A stretch of DNA of 64,000 nucleotides from assembly GCF_002858935.1 (NCBI RefSeq), contig NZ_PJRT01000031.1, positions 186,001 to 250,000 of the forward strand, written 5' to 3'. Numbering within the stretch: the first letter of the stretch is position 1; every line of letters begins with the position of its first letter. Shown here piece by piece: positions 8,352 to 16,928 of the stretch. The notes beneath the pieces are model-generated. The model was given only the letters and a program-made list of their open reading frames with translations, did no database searches and was not told the DNA's origin. Source of the DNA: Pantoea endophytica (lineage in GTDB: Bacteria; Pseudomonadota; Gammaproteobacteria; Enterobacterales; Enterobacteriaceae). Position numbers and translations under genes: made by a program.

Positions 8352-9482
8352 TTAACTCAGGCGTTCGTACTGCTCAATCACCGCCAGCGCTAAGCCGTTG
8401 GCGGGATCGATACGCAGCGGCAGGAAATGCAGCGCGGTATGGGCGAAGGTAAAGGCCAGCGCACCGGCCTGCGCCGCCTGCTGCACCGCCTGCACAAACG
8501 CTGGCTGCGCATTCCACGGCCCATCAATAATGATGCTGGCCGGATTCACCAGCTGCATCACCTGACTCAACGCGTTGCCCAAGTGGGTGCCCGCCTGCGT
8601 CATCACCTCTTTCAGGATTTCCGGTTCGCTCTCGCCATTCTGCCAGCGCAGGCCCGGTTTGCGTTTTGCCAGCTGCTGCTGAATGGCCGGTTTGCTCACC
8701 AGCGTTTCCAGACAACCTAAGCGGCCGCAGCTACAGCGTTCGCCGTTGGGTTGCACGATAAGATGGCCGATCTCGCCCGCCGTCCAGCTGCTGCCGGTAA
8801 ACACTTCGCCGTGTTCCACCAGCGCGCCACCTAATCCTTCAGAAATTCGCAGATAGAAATGGCTTTGCGACTTATTCAGTTCGAGTTGCTGCACCGAAAG
8901 CAGCGCCGCCGCTTTGACGTTATTCATGATGCGCAGCGGCAGCGGCATCTCGTGGCTGAGGATGGTCATCACATCCACATCCTGCCAGCCCAAATGCGCG
9001 GAAAAATGCACCCAGCCGCGATGCGGATCGATGATGCCAGGGAAACCAATCGCCACGCCGAGCAGCTCGGGATGCGCCGCGTGCAAGGTCTGGCACACTT
9101 CCACCAGCTCATGCAGCAACTGCTCGGGATCGCTGGTTTCGGTGCGCCAGGTTTGCTCGGCAATCACCTGCGAGAAATAGTCGCACACGCGCCAGTGAAT
9201 CGCCTGGCGCTCCACCATGATGCCCGCGCTTTTCAGCTTTTCGGCGCGCAGCGAGATTTCGATTTTCGGTCGTCCCGCTGACGCCACGCTAACCGGGCCG
9301 AGCTCATTGATCAGCCCGGCTTCCAGCAAATCATCGACAATCAGTGAAACGGTGTTTTTGCTCAGCTCGAGCGCTAATGCCAGATCCTGGCGGGAGGTGA
9401 TGCGGGTGGTGCGCAGTTGCATCATCACCCGCTTCAGGTTGTTCAGGCGAAGTAGTGCTGGACCTTTACCGGCTGCTTTCAT
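8352..9482 (-). CDS. ROK-family transcriptional regulator (NagC/Mlc type)
   Basis: The 376-residue protein has an N-terminal winged helix (TSRQDLALALELSKNTVSLIVDDLLEAGLI) and a C-terminal ROK domain. The ROK zinc motif CSCGRLGCLE follows GEIGH. The catalytic aspartate of ROK kinases is missing: the END-type motif reads MNNVKAAALL here, so it should be a sugar-sensing regulator and not a kinase. The ATG at 9482 has GAGGAG 5 bases upstream and is preferred over the in-frame GTG at 9494. It lies 8 bp after dnaC on the same strand and could be cotranscribed with dnaTC. Ligand unknown. Confidence 0.82.
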   Translation of the reverse strand: MKAAGKGPALLRLNNLKRVMMQLRTTRITSRQDLALALELSKNTVSLIVDDLLEAGLINELGPVSVASAGRPKIEISLRAEKLKSAGIMVERQAIHWRVCDYFSQVIAEQTWRTETSDPEQLLHELVEVCQTLHAAHPELLGVAIGFPGIIDPHRGWVHFSAHLGWQDVDVMTILSHEMPLPLRIMNNVKAAALLSVQQLELNKSQSHFYLRISEGLGGALVEHGEVFTGSSWTAGEIGHLIVQPNGERCSCGRLGCLETLVSKPAIQQQLAKRKPGLRWQNGESEPEILKEVMTQAGTHLGNALSQVMQLVNPASIIIDGPWNAQPAFVQAVQQAAQAGALAFTFAHTALHFLPLRIDPANGLALAVIEQYERLS

Positions 9483-9490
9483 AGCACTCC

Positions 9491-10231
9491 TCAATACTCA
9501 TCACCGCGCACACGGCTGCGATAACTTTCCCAGTCAAAGCGCACCCACAAGCTGTTGCCGAGGCGCATACGGTCCATCACGCGTTCACCCAGCAGCGAAT
9601 TCATGCCGGCGGGATCGAGGTTCGATAACATGCCCGTTGGGCGTTTCGACGATGAGCGGCGATCAACAATCTGATTGATGATCACTTTTTCATAGCGCGA
9701 TTCACTCTGCATCCCGATCTCATCGATCACCAGCAGATCCACATGGCTGAGATCGTGCAGCAGGCGCTCTTCAGTTAAATCGCTGCCGCCGCTGAAAGTG
9801 CCTTTCATGCTCGACATCAAGTCGGCCACGGTCACAATCAGCACGCTTTTACCGCGAATAATCAGATCGTTACCAATCGCCGCGGCAAGGTGGTTTTTAC
9901 CGGTGCCGGGACGACCGGAAAAAACAAAACTGGAGATGCTGTTTTCAAATCCGGCGGCGTATTCGCGCGCCATGGCCAGCGCTTTGCGCTGCCCATCATT
10001 TTCCACGCGATAGTTGTCGAACGAGCAGTTCATGTGCAGCTCGCGGATGCCCGAGCGCCCCATGATGCGCTGCATTTTCATCGCGCGGTTTTCTCGCACA
10101 ATCGCTTCCGAGCGCAAGCGGCCCTGTTCCTGGTTCCAGGCCAGCAGCTCCGCGCCGCTTTTGAATTTCGGCTGCACTTCGGACGGCATCATCTTTTTCA
10201 GGCGACTAAAAAGATTGTTCGGCGTTTTCAT
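9491..10231 (-). CDS. dnaC: DNA replication protein DnaC (helicase loader)
   Basis: The 246-residue AAA+ ATPase loads the DnaB helicase at oriC and at restarted forks. Walker A is SGRPGTGKNHLA (residues about 103-114), Walker B is LLVIDEIG, and the C-terminus matches E. coli DnaC almost residue for residue (VIINQIVDRRSSSKRPTGML, LGERVMDRMRLGNSLWVRFDWESYRSRV). The DnaB-binding N-terminus is present. The start codon overlaps the dnaT stop by one base (TAATG), so translation is coupled. Confidence 0.97.
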   Translation of the reverse strand: MKTPNNLFSRLKKMMPSEVQPKFKSGAELLAWNQEQGRLRSEAIVRENRAMKMQRIMGRSGIRELHMNCSFDNYRVENDGQRKALAMAREYAAGFENSISSFVFSGRPGTGKNHLAAAIGNDLIIRGKSVLIVTVADLMSSMKGTFSGGSDLTEERLLHDLSHVDLLVIDEIGMQSESRYEKVIINQIVDRRSSSKRPTGMLSNLDPAGMNSLLGERVMDRMRLGNSLWVRFDWESYRSRVRGDEY

Positions 10232-10767
10232 TACTCACCTCGGAATCCATCGGGAATATCGTAATCAGTATTGCTGATTTGCGTGAGATCGCGCTTTGGC
10301 TGTCCGCCATTGGCGGCGCGATTCATCTGCACGCTGCGCGCTAGCTTCTGCTGCCACTGCACATGATGGAACAAACGGCCTTCCGCCTGCCAGTACGCCA
10401 CAAACGTGGCCAGCTCGGCGGCGGTAACCGGTTCACTCAACGCCACGCCCCAGATCGCGGCCTGACGCTGAAAATCGCTATCGGGCTGCCAGCCTTCATA
10501 CATTGCGAACTTGCCCACCGGCGTGGCGATGGGCGCGCTTTCGGTCTGAAACAGACTCTCATCCAGCGTGACATCATTGGGCTGCTGCGCGGCGGCTTCC
10601 AGCGCCAGCAGCTGCGCCAGACGCTGCGGCGTGAGCGCATAAAACGCCGGCGTATTGTTATGCAGCACCGCCAGCGTGCCGTTATCGGCCTGCTGCAGCA
10701 CGGCGAGCGGGTCATGGCAGAAGCCATCCAGCCCCACCAACGTTGAAGATAAGATTTTGACTGACAT
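10231..10767 (-). CDS. dnaT: Primosomal protein DnaT
   Basis: The 178-residue protein matches E. coli DnaT: an N-terminal oligomerisation region with [21 protein letters not shown] and a DNA-binding C-terminal half with [40 protein letters not shown] and NGGQPKRD. It acts in PriA-dependent replication restart and hands DnaB-DnaC to the fork. The ATG at 10767 is chosen because E. coli DnaT begins here (MS.KIL); a longer frame to 10809 is not conserved. It heads the dnaTC unit. Confidence 0.95.
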   Translation of the reverse strand: MSVKILSSTLVGLDGFCHDPLAVLQQADNGTLAVLHNNTPAFYALTPQRLAQLLALEAAAQQPNDVTLDESLFQTESAPIATPVGKFAMYEGWQPDSDFQRQAAIWGVALSEPVTAAELATFVAYWQAEGRLFHHVQWQQKLARSVQMNRAANGGQPKRDLTQISNTDYDIPDGFRGE

Positions 10768-10878
10768 GAAGAAACCTGACGTTAACCAGCATGGTGCGCC
10801 GGGCGGCAAATTCAGCCCGGCGTTATGCGGTAAGTGTACCTGTTTTAGGACAAGTGATCGTCAAAAAGGTCGCAGCGA

Positions 10879-11556
10879 TTAGCGTGGCATCGTCAGCGGT
10901 TCGGCGCGATCCACATGGCGTGACGCGTGCGGCACCCGAACCGCGCCAGGCTGCGGCCGGGTTTGCCAAAGATAGCGAGCCGATGCGATCAGGCACAGGC
11001 TGTAGCCAAACATCTCGCTGCCCTCTTCCGCCATGTTTTTTACCACGCGGTTATAACCATCGAGCATCAGATGTTCCCACAGCTGATGCATGCCAAACAG
11101 GCGCGAAAACACCAAAATAGCCAGTAAACCTGCGGCCATCATCTGCCAGCTGCGATGCTGAACCAGCGACGCCAGCCCGGGCAGGATTTGGCGCGGCTGG
11201 CGGAAGGCCATCGCCAGACAGGCCGCCGTCGTCGCCAGCGCAAACCACAGCCATGCGCCGTGCCTGATGAAATCGAACAGGAAGTCCATCTCACGAATCA
11301 GCATGCAGCTGTAAAAACCTCCGACCAGGATCAGCACGCTGCGTTGTGATGGCCGCTGCCAGGCCGAGAGGAAATAGAAGGTGGCGATGAGCAAGAGCAT
11401 CAGCTCCTGGGTGATTTCGGTGAAGGAGGTTTCGTGCAGGGCATCGTTCATCCAGTTGACGTCGATGTAGACCATCGCCATACAGAAAACGAGCACCAAT
11501 CCACTGATGAGAAAGGCCGTAACTTCACGGCTAATAAGAATAATATTGTTGCGCAT
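10879..11556 (-). CDS. Polytopic inner-membrane protein of unknown function
   Basis: I do not recognise this 225-residue protein. It has about six hydrophobic segments, starting with TAFLISGLVLVFCMAMVYI, and a polar, histidine-containing C-terminal tail (RVPHASRHVDRAEPLTMPR). Acidic and histidine residues (HETSFTEITQE, MLIREMDFLFDFIRHG, HQLWEHLMLDGY) lie at helix ends and could be functional. Only a weak ribosome site is visible. It stands alone, 111 bp upstream of dnaT on the same strand. Confidence 0.7.
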   Translation of the reverse strand: MRNNIILISREVTAFLISGLVLVFCMAMVYIDVNWMNDALHETSFTEITQELMLLLIATFYFLSAWQRPSQRSVLILVGGFYSCMLIREMDFLFDFIRHGAWLWFALATTAACLAMAFRQPRQILPGLASLVQHRSWQMMAAGLLAILVFSRLFGMHQLWEHLMLDGYNRVVKNMAEEGSEMFGYSLCLIASARYLWQTRPQPGAVRVPHASRHVDRAEPLTMPR

Positions 11557-11629
11557 ATTGTGACCAAAGTAATGATTAGCGCGCTTAGTATATGGACCTC
11601 AGGTTTTGTCACTTCTCTTTTTATGCCGA

Positions 11630-12325
11630 TTAGAAGCTGGCGCTGACGCCCAGGCTATAAATAAACTGCTCGCCGCTGGTCACTGCGCCGGTTTGCGCAA
11701 AAGAAGCAAAGGCCGCCATATTTTGCCCCAGCGGCATATTTGCGCCGACGCTGACATCCACCCAATTGTTTTCCCGTCCGTTGATATCCTCGGCTCGTTC
11801 GCGGGTGGGCGATGGCAACTCTTCATTTACCAGATGGCTGTAACTCACCTGCGCCCACGGCGATATCCCACTAAGGCTGGAATCCACGCGCCAGCCAACG
11901 GAGGCAATGTGCTCGGCGTTGTTGCTATCCACTCCTGCGCACTTCGGACAGCTCAAGGTCGAATCATCTACCGCAAACTGCGCCACCGGCCCGGTGCTCA
12001 CCGCTTTACTCATCGGCATCGACCAGCCGGCAGAGTAGCGATTAACAAAAGGCGTAGCGCCGACGCTGGCGGTTTCACTGTGCATCACCAGCGCGTAGTC
12101 ATTCGGCGAGTTAAGCGCGGCGTCAAACAGGTTGGCATCGGGGTTTTCTGTCAACATCAGGTGATTACTGGAAATTTTTTCAGCAAGTATGGCGTTGTAA
12201 TCGGGTGCGCTATTCTGGCTCGATTGATCAAAGGCATAGGTATTCCCGGCCAGAAAAAATAGCCATACACTGCCAAAAGCCAGCGCGATTATATGCTGGC
12301 CTGTCCGCTGACTTTTCTGCAACAT
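11630..12325 (-). CDS. Small outer-membrane beta-barrel protein, autotransporter-barrel-like
   Basis: The 231-residue protein has a Sec signal with a long positively charged n-region (hydrophobic IIALAFGSVWLFFLAGNTYA, cleavage likely after TYA). It ends in SLGVSASF, the terminal aromatic signature recognised by the BAM complex. Alternating strands such as ISPWAQVSYSHLV and NWVDVSVGANMPLGQNMAAFASFAQ resemble the last strands of autotransporter barrels. It is shorter than a complete 12-strand barrel domain. A CPKC pair (about residues 125-128) could form a disulphide. An AGGAG site precedes the ATG. It is divergent from tag. Confidence 0.65.
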   Translation of the reverse strand: MLQKSQRTGQHIIALAFGSVWLFFLAGNTYAFDQSSQNSAPDYNAILAEKISSNHLMLTENPDANLFDAALNSPNDYALVMHSETASVGATPFVNRYSAGWSMPMSKAVSTGPVAQFAVDDSTLSCPKCAGVDSNNAEHIASVGWRVDSSLSGISPWAQVSYSHLVNEELPSPTRERAEDINGRENNWVDVSVGANMPLGQNMAAFASFAQTGAVTSGEQFIYSLGVSASF

Positions 12326-12465
12326 GAAGGACTCCTGACGAGCCGGGAAGAGATGGGCGTTTAGGTTTTATAAGATCTATATCGGCGCCCCTTGTATAAC
12401 TATTAATCGCTTTTGCCATTCGTCAAGGGAACTACCGCTATTTCATAGGCTAAGGGAGTGATGCA

Positions 12466-13026
12466 ATGCAACGTTGTGGCTGGGTAACTGAGGATCCACT
12501 GTATCTGGCGTACCACGATAAAGAGTGGGGCGTGCCGCAAACCGATAAGCGAGTCTTATTTGAAATGGTCTGTCTTGAAGGCCAACAGGCCGGACTTTCA
12601 TGGATTACGGTACTGAAAAAACGCGAAAACTACCGCCGCGCGTTCCATGAATTTGATCCCGCAGCCGTGGCGTTGATGGATGAAAGCGACATGGCACGGT
12701 TGATGCAAAATGCGGGACTGATTCGCCATCGCGGCAAGCTGGAAGCGATCATCAACAATGCGCGTGCCTTGCTGGCGCTGGAAGCCACCGGAGAGGAGTT
12801 TTCACGCTTTATCTGGTCTTTTGTCGACCATACGCCGATTTTGCACCGTTACGCGAATTACAAAGACGCGCCAACGACCTCCGAGCCCGCGATTGCGCTG
12901 TCGAAAGCACTTAAGAAGCGTGGTTTTAAATTCGTCGGCCCCACAACCTGCCACTCATTTCTACAGGCCTGCGGCTTAATTAACGATCATCAAACCAGCT
13001 GTTTTTGCCATCCTGATAATCTTTAA
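12466..13026 (+). CDS. tag: DNA-3-methyladenine glycosylase I
   Basis: The 186-residue protein removes 3-methyladenine from alkylated DNA. It carries the zinc ligands of E. coli Tag at the same positions: Cys4, His17, His175 and Cys179 (HQTSCFCH near the end). Characteristic segments are EWGVPQTDKRVLFEMVCLEGQQAGLSW and KFVGPTTCHSFLQACGLINDH. It is constitutive in E. coli. An AGGGAG site precedes the start. yiaD follows, as in E. coli, but the intervening yiaC and bisC are absent. Confidence 0.96.
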   Translation: MQRCGWVTEDPLYLAYHDKEWGVPQTDKRVLFEMVCLEGQQAGLSWITVLKKRENYRRAFHEFDPAAVALMDESDMARLMQNAGLIRHRGKLEAIINNARALLALEATGEEFSRFIWSFVDHTPILHRYANYKDAPTTSEPAIALSKALKKRGFKFVGPTTCHSFLQACGLINDHQTSCFCHPDNL

Positions 13027-13135
13027 AGCAAAAGTTTACAAATTAAGACTGACCCTCACGCATTTCCCCATAATTGAACGGCATAATAGTGCCGTTTTGG
13101 GGCTTTTCCCCGTTTAAATCTGTGAGGGATTTTTC

Positions 13136-13798
13136 ATGAATAAGCGTATTTTGGCGCTGACCTTGTTACTGAGCGGCAGCCTCGCGCTGTCGGGTTGTAC
13201 CACCAATCCCTATACCGGCGAATCGCAGGCGGGCAAATCGGGTATCGGCGCCGGTTTGGGCGCGGTGCTGGGTGCGGGCGTGGGCGTGCTGTCATCGTCG
13301 AAGAAAGATCGCGGTAAAGGTGCACTGATTGGCGCGGCGTCCGGTGCCGCACTGGGCGGCGGCGCGGGCTATTATATGGATGTGCAGGAAGCGAAACTGC
13401 GCGACAAAATGCGCGGCACCGGCGTCAGCGTGACGCGTCAGGGCGACAACATCGTGCTCAACATGCCGAATAACGTCACCTTTGATTCCAACAGCAGCAA
13501 CCTGAAACCGGCGGGCGCCAACACCCTGACCGGCGTGGCGATGGTGCTGAAAGAGTATCCAAAAACCGCCGTGAATGTGGTGGGCTATACCGACAGTACC
13601 GGCACGCGCGCGCTGAATATGCGCCTGTCACAGCAGCGCGCCGACAGCGTGGCCAGCGGTCTGATTCTGCAAGGCGTGGCGCAAAACCGTCTGCGCACCC
13701 AGGGTTTAGGCCCGGATAATCCGGTTGCCAGCAACAGCACCGAAGACGGTAAAGCACAGAACCGTCGCGTTGAGATCACCCTCAGCCCACTGGGCTAA
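13136..13798 (+). CDS. yiaD: OmpA-family lipoprotein YiaD
   Basis: The 220-residue lipoprotein has a type II signal with the lipobox LSGC (lipidated Cys21). A glycine-rich zipper segment follows (residues about 35-80, GIGAGLGAVLGAGVGVL and ALIGAASGAALGGGAGYYMD). The OmpA C-terminal peptidoglycan-binding domain (about 100-215) contains VNVVGYTDSTGTRALNMRLSQQRADSV. It should be outer-membrane anchored and hold peptidoglycan. It matches E. coli YiaD closely. A GC-rich hairpin terminator follows at once. Confidence 0.95.
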   Translation: MNKRILALTLLLSGSLALSGCTTNPYTGESQAGKSGIGAGLGAVLGAGVGVLSSSKKDRGKGALIGAASGAALGGGAGYYMDVQEAKLRDKMRGTGVSVTRQGDNIVLNMPNNVTFDSNSSNLKPAGANTLTGVAMVLKEYPKTAVNVVGYTDSTGTRALNMRLSQQRADSVASGLILQGVAQNRLRTQGLGPDNPVASNSTEDGKAQNRRVEITLSPLG

Positions 13799-13806
13799 AA
13801 GTAAAG

Positions 13807-13836
13807 AGCCGATCTGCACGAACAGATCGGCTTTTG
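13807..13836 (+). terminator. Rho-independent terminator of yiaD
   Basis: A perfect 10-bp stem AGCCGATCTG / CAGATCGGCT with a six-base loop is followed by TTTTG, starting 9 bp after the yiaD stop codon. Confidence 0.9.
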
Positions 13837-13927
13837 TCACATTTTTCCGCCTCTTTTGACGCCATCTTTGTTAGAAAAAGCTAAAAAATTCGTAACCGAT
13901 AGAGCCGCCTTTTCCTTTATGCTAGCG

Positions 13928-13944
13928 TGATCAAAAATTGATCA
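13928..13944. promoter_or_regulatory. Perfect palindrome TGATCAA-AAA-TTGATCA, candidate autoregulatory operator
   Basis: The 7-bp arms with a 3-bp centre lie 13 bp before the LacI-type start codon and directly after a TATGCT -10-like hexamer (13918-13923). A repressor bound here would block its own promoter. The odd-length centre lacks the central CG of most LacI-family sites, so the cognate protein is uncertain. Confidence 0.5.
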
Positions 13945-13957
13945 GTGGGACGCTATC

Positions 13958-14962
13958 ATGTCACTCAAAGCCATCGCCGCTACCCTTGGCCTCTCTGTTA
14001 CTACCGTGAGCCGGGCGCTAAATGGCTATGACGATGTAGCGGCCGTCACGCGTAAACGCATTGAAGACGAAGCGAATGCGCGCGGCTATCGCCCCAACGA
14101 CGCTGCCCGCCGCCTGAAAACCGGTCGCGCCAATGCGGTCGGTCTGCTCTTTCCCATCAGCCACGCCTCGCTCAATGACAGCTATTACAGCCAAATGCTG
14201 CTGATGCTGGATCAACGCCTCGCCCAGCACGATATTGATTTGTTGTTGCTGCCTGACAAACCGCAAGGGCAACAGCGTAAGCTGATCCGCATGCTGCGCA
14301 GCGGCGCCATCGATGCGCTGATTTTAACGCACACCCTGCCGCAGGATGCGAGACTGCAACGCTTGCAACAGAAGGGTTTCCGCTTCCTGACGCTCGGCCG
14401 CAGCGAGCTGCCGCTGCCGTACGCGTGGATTGATTACGATAATCACGCCGGTACCTTCCTGGCGGCAGAACACTGCCTGCAACAAGGGTGGCCGCGTCTG
14501 GCTTATCTCGGCAGTAACGAAACGGCAACGTACATCCTCGATCGCCGCCAGGGTTTCATTGATGCGCTGATTCAGCATCAGGCGCCGGTCGATCAATCCC
14601 TGATGGCCGCGCTACCCGCCACGCGCCGCTCCGGCTATCAGCAAACCAATGCCTGGCTGGCCCACGGCGACGCGCCGCAGGCGATCATCACCGATTGCAG
14701 CACGCTGGGTGAAGGTGCCGCGATTGCGCTGCAGCAGGCGGCCCGCCTTAAGGGCGCGCAGGCGATTCCGCTGTATGTGTATGATGGATTGCCGCCCGAT
14801 TCGATTGTCGATCAGCCGGTGAACACTATTCTGCAATCATCGCAGCAGCACATTGGCGAGCGCATCGCCGAAATGGTGCTGCAACTGCTCGATGATGTGC
14901 CGCCAGGCGATCTGCAAACGCTCTGGCAGCCGGTGCTGCGACTCACTTCTGACGCGCAATGA
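13958..14962 (+). CDS. LacI-family transcriptional regulator
   Basis: The 334-residue protein has a LacI HTH at the extreme N-terminus (SLKAIAATLGLSVTTVSRALNGYDDV) and hinge helix (RRLKTGRANAVGLLFP). A sugar-binding core follows, with WIDYDNHAGTFLAAEHCLQQGWPRLAYLG and QGFIDAL. It starts at 13958 with GGGA upstream. It is followed at 58 bp by ptxS on the same strand, so the two repressors may be cotranscribed. The effector is not identifiable. Downstream are the 2-ketogluconate genes, which suggests a sugar acid ligand (inference). Confidence 0.82.
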   Translation: MSLKAIAATLGLSVTTVSRALNGYDDVAAVTRKRIEDEANARGYRPNDAARRLKTGRANAVGLLFPISHASLNDSYYSQMLLMLDQRLAQHDIDLLLLPDKPQGQQRKLIRMLRSGAIDALILTHTLPQDARLQRLQQKGFRFLTLGRSELPLPYAWIDYDNHAGTFLAAEHCLQQGWPRLAYLGSNETATYILDRRQGFIDALIQHQAPVDQSLMAALPATRRSGYQQTNAWLAHGDAPQAIITDCSTLGEGAAIALQQAARLKGAQAIPLYVYDGLPPDSIVDQPVNTILQSSQQHIGERIAEMVLQLLDDVPPGDLQTLWQPVLRLTSDAQ

Positions 14963-15020
14963 TTGCGCCTGGCGCGAGCTGTGTTAGTCTTCGCCTGTTT
15001 CTTTTCAGCAGGTGTAAGCA

Positions 15021-16046
15021 ATGAAAACCAGGCCGCCACGAGCCACAATCAGTGACGTTGCCCGTACGGCAAAAACCGGTAAAACCAGCGTTTCCCGCTA
15101 TCTGAATGGCGAAGTGAATCTGCTCTCGCCCGATCTCAAAGCCCGTATCGAACAGGCCATCGCCGAACTCAACTATCGTCCCAGCCAGATGGCGCGCGGA
15201 CTGAAACGCGGCCGCACGCGTTTGATTGGCCTGATCATTGCCGACATCACCAATCCTTACTCGGTTGACGTGCTGAGCGGCATTGAAGCGGCGTGTCGTG
15301 CGCAGGGCTTTACCCTGCTGATGTGTAACACCAACAACGAAGTCGATCTCGAACAACATTACCTGCAACTGCTCAGCAGCTATCAGGTGGAAGGCATTGT
15401 GGTTAATGCCGTGGGCATGCATGAAGAAGTGCTCAATCGCCTGCAACAGTCGATGCTGCCGATGGTATTGATTGACCGGAAAATCCCCGATTTCGCCTGC
15501 GATATGGTGGGGCTCAATAACGTTGAAGCCTCCACGGTTGCGACCCAACATTTGCTGGATAACGGCTATCAAGCCCTGCTCTTCCTTAGCGAGCCGCTCG
15601 GCAGCGTTAATACGCGCCGTGAACGTCTGCGCGCCTTCTACGACACGGTAAAAAACGCGCCAGAGATTGCGGCAGAGAATGCCGAAATAGCGCTGCATCA
15701 GCCCGACGCGCTGGAAAAACAGCTGCGGGAATTCCACCAGCGCCATCCCGACAAACGCTGTGCGGTGATCGCCGCCAACGGCGCGCTGACCTTGCAAGTG
15801 GCGCGCGCGCTGCAGCGCCTTGCGCTGCGCTGGGGCGAAGCGATTGGCCTGCTGGGCTTTGACGAACTGGAATGGGCGGCGCTGGCGGGCGTCGGCATCA
15901 CCACCTTGAAACAGCCCACCTGGCAGATTGGTTACGCCGCACTGGAGCAGGTTATCGCGCGCATTGAGGGCAGCGAGCAATCGGTCAGCGAACAGCTCTT
16001 CTCCGGCGAACTGATCGTACGCGGCTCCAGCCAGCCGCTGCGCTAA
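15021..16046 (+). CDS. ptxS: PtxS-type LacI-family repressor of 2-ketogluconate genes
   Basis: The 341-residue repressor resembles Pseudomonas PtxS across the DNA-binding domain: ISDVARTAKTGKTSVSRYLNGEVNLLSPDLKARIEQAIAELNYRPSQMARGLKRGRTRLIG, followed by ADITNPYSVDVLSGIEAACRAQGFTLLMCNTNNE. PtxS senses 2-ketogluconate and represses the kgu operon. Here the kguE-kguK-kguT-kguD genes follow directly, and a palindrome matching the PtxS operator lies between. An AGGTG site precedes the ATG. The functional assignment rests on sequence plus context. Confidence 0.86.
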   Translation: MKTRPPRATISDVARTAKTGKTSVSRYLNGEVNLLSPDLKARIEQAIAELNYRPSQMARGLKRGRTRLIGLIIADITNPYSVDVLSGIEAACRAQGFTLLMCNTNNEVDLEQHYLQLLSSYQVEGIVVNAVGMHEEVLNRLQQSMLPMVLIDRKIPDFACDMVGLNNVEASTVATQHLLDNGYQALLFLSEPLGSVNTRRERLRAFYDTVKNAPEIAAENAEIALHQPDALEKQLREFHQRHPDKRCAVIAANGALTLQVARALQRLALRWGEAIGLLGFDELEWAALAGVGITTLKQPTWQIGYAALEQVIARIEGSEQSVSEQLFSGELIVRGSSQPLR

Positions 16047-16060
16047 GCCGGCCTTTTATG

Positions 16061-16075
16061 GCTCACTTCGTGAGC
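16061..16075. other. Small hairpin after ptxS
   Basis: GCTCAC-TTC-GTGAGC forms a perfect 6-bp stem 14 bp after the ptxS stop codon. It lacks a T-run and so is not a canonical terminator; it may shield the 3' end or weaken read-through into kguE. Confidence 0.4.
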
Positions 16076-16108
16076 ATGATCATAATTTCACGGTCTGCGC
16101 CTTTCCTT

Positions 16109-16122
16109 TGGAACCGGTTCCA
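16109..16122. promoter_or_regulatory. PtxS-type operator upstream of kguE
   Basis: TGGAACCGGTTCCA is a perfect 14-bp palindrome. It differs from the Pseudomonas PtxS site TGAAACCGGTTTCA by one symmetrical base pair per arm. It lies 50 bp before kguE and overlaps the region where a -35 would sit for the TATAAC -10-like hexamer just downstream, as expected for repression. Confidence 0.82.
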
Positions 16123-16171
16123 TTTAGGTTTTTTATAACGAATGGGATGTGGTCATGCCCGGAGAAACGTG

Positions 16172-16918
16172 ATGAAACCAGAAATTATTGTTGTAACTGC
16201 CGCATACGGCGCGCAGAAAGTAGCGGAATTGGGTGGCCAGGCCGCGCTGTTGCCGCTGATCAAACAGGCCGGCGCGGATGGCGTCGAAATTCGTCGCGAG
16301 CTGTTCAACGAAAATGAACTCTGCCTGCTGCATGCGCTGGGCAATGCGATTTCCCAGCATCAGCTGAGCGCCAGCTATTCCGTGCCGGAAGCGTTGTGGC
16401 TGGATGATGGTGCGCTGAATCCGCGTCTGGCGCAGTTCCTGCAGGAAGCCGAACAAATCGGCGCTCAGCGCCTGAAAGTGGCGCTTGGCCATTTTGTTGA
16501 ACTTGATGCGCGCGCGCTGCTTGATGTACTTAAAGCATCAACGGTGACGCTGGTGGTTGAGAACGATCAAACGCCAGACAGCAAACTGGCACCGATGCTG
16601 CGCTTCTTCCATCAGGCTTGCGATGCCGCATTGCCGCTGGATATGACCTTCGATATGGGCAACTGGCAGTGGACCGGCGAAGACGGTTTGCAGGCCGCCG
16701 CGCAACTCAGTCGCTACGTTAGCTACATCCACGTTAAAGCGGCGGTGCCACACGGCGCTACTTTCCGCGCGATCGCGCTGGATCAGGCCGACGATAGCTG
16801 GCGCACGCTGCTGAACGCGCTGCCAACCGACGCACCGCGCGGCATCGAATTCCCGCTGGAAGGCGGGGATTTGCTGGCGGTCACTCGCCATTACGTTGAC
16901 CTGCTGCGTGCAGCGTAA
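16172..16918 (+). CDS. kguE: KguE: sugar phosphate isomerase/epimerase-like protein of the 2-ketogluconate operon
   Basis: The 248-residue protein is a xylose-isomerase-type TIM barrel, with GADGVEIRRELF, TLVVENDQTPDSKL and LDMTFDMGNWQWTGED carrying likely metal ligands (E, D, H). KguE is the first gene of the 2-ketogluconate operon in Pseudomonas and enterics; its exact reaction is not established. The ATG at 16172 follows GGAG and is preferred over an in-frame ATG at 16142. The stop is 10 bp before the kguK start. Confidence 0.86.
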   Translation: MKPEIIVVTAAYGAQKVAELGGQAALLPLIKQAGADGVEIRRELFNENELCLLHALGNAISQHQLSASYSVPEALWLDDGALNPRLAQFLQEAEQIGAQRLKVALGHFVELDARALLDVLKASTVTLVVENDQTPDSKLAPMLRFFHQACDAALPLDMTFDMGNWQWTGEDGLQAAAQLSRYVSYIHVKAAVPHGATFRAIALDQADDSWRTLLNALPTDAPRGIEFPLEGGDLLAVTRHYVDLLRAA

Positions 16919-16928
16919 GGAGCCGATG

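Noticed and set aside
14943..15980. 345-codon open frame antisense to ptxS
   Set aside because: It mirrors the codon pattern of a clear LacI-family gene, has no recognisable domain and is typical of GC-rich antisense shadows. The same applies to long antisense frames over ghrB, avtA and the ATP-grasp gene.
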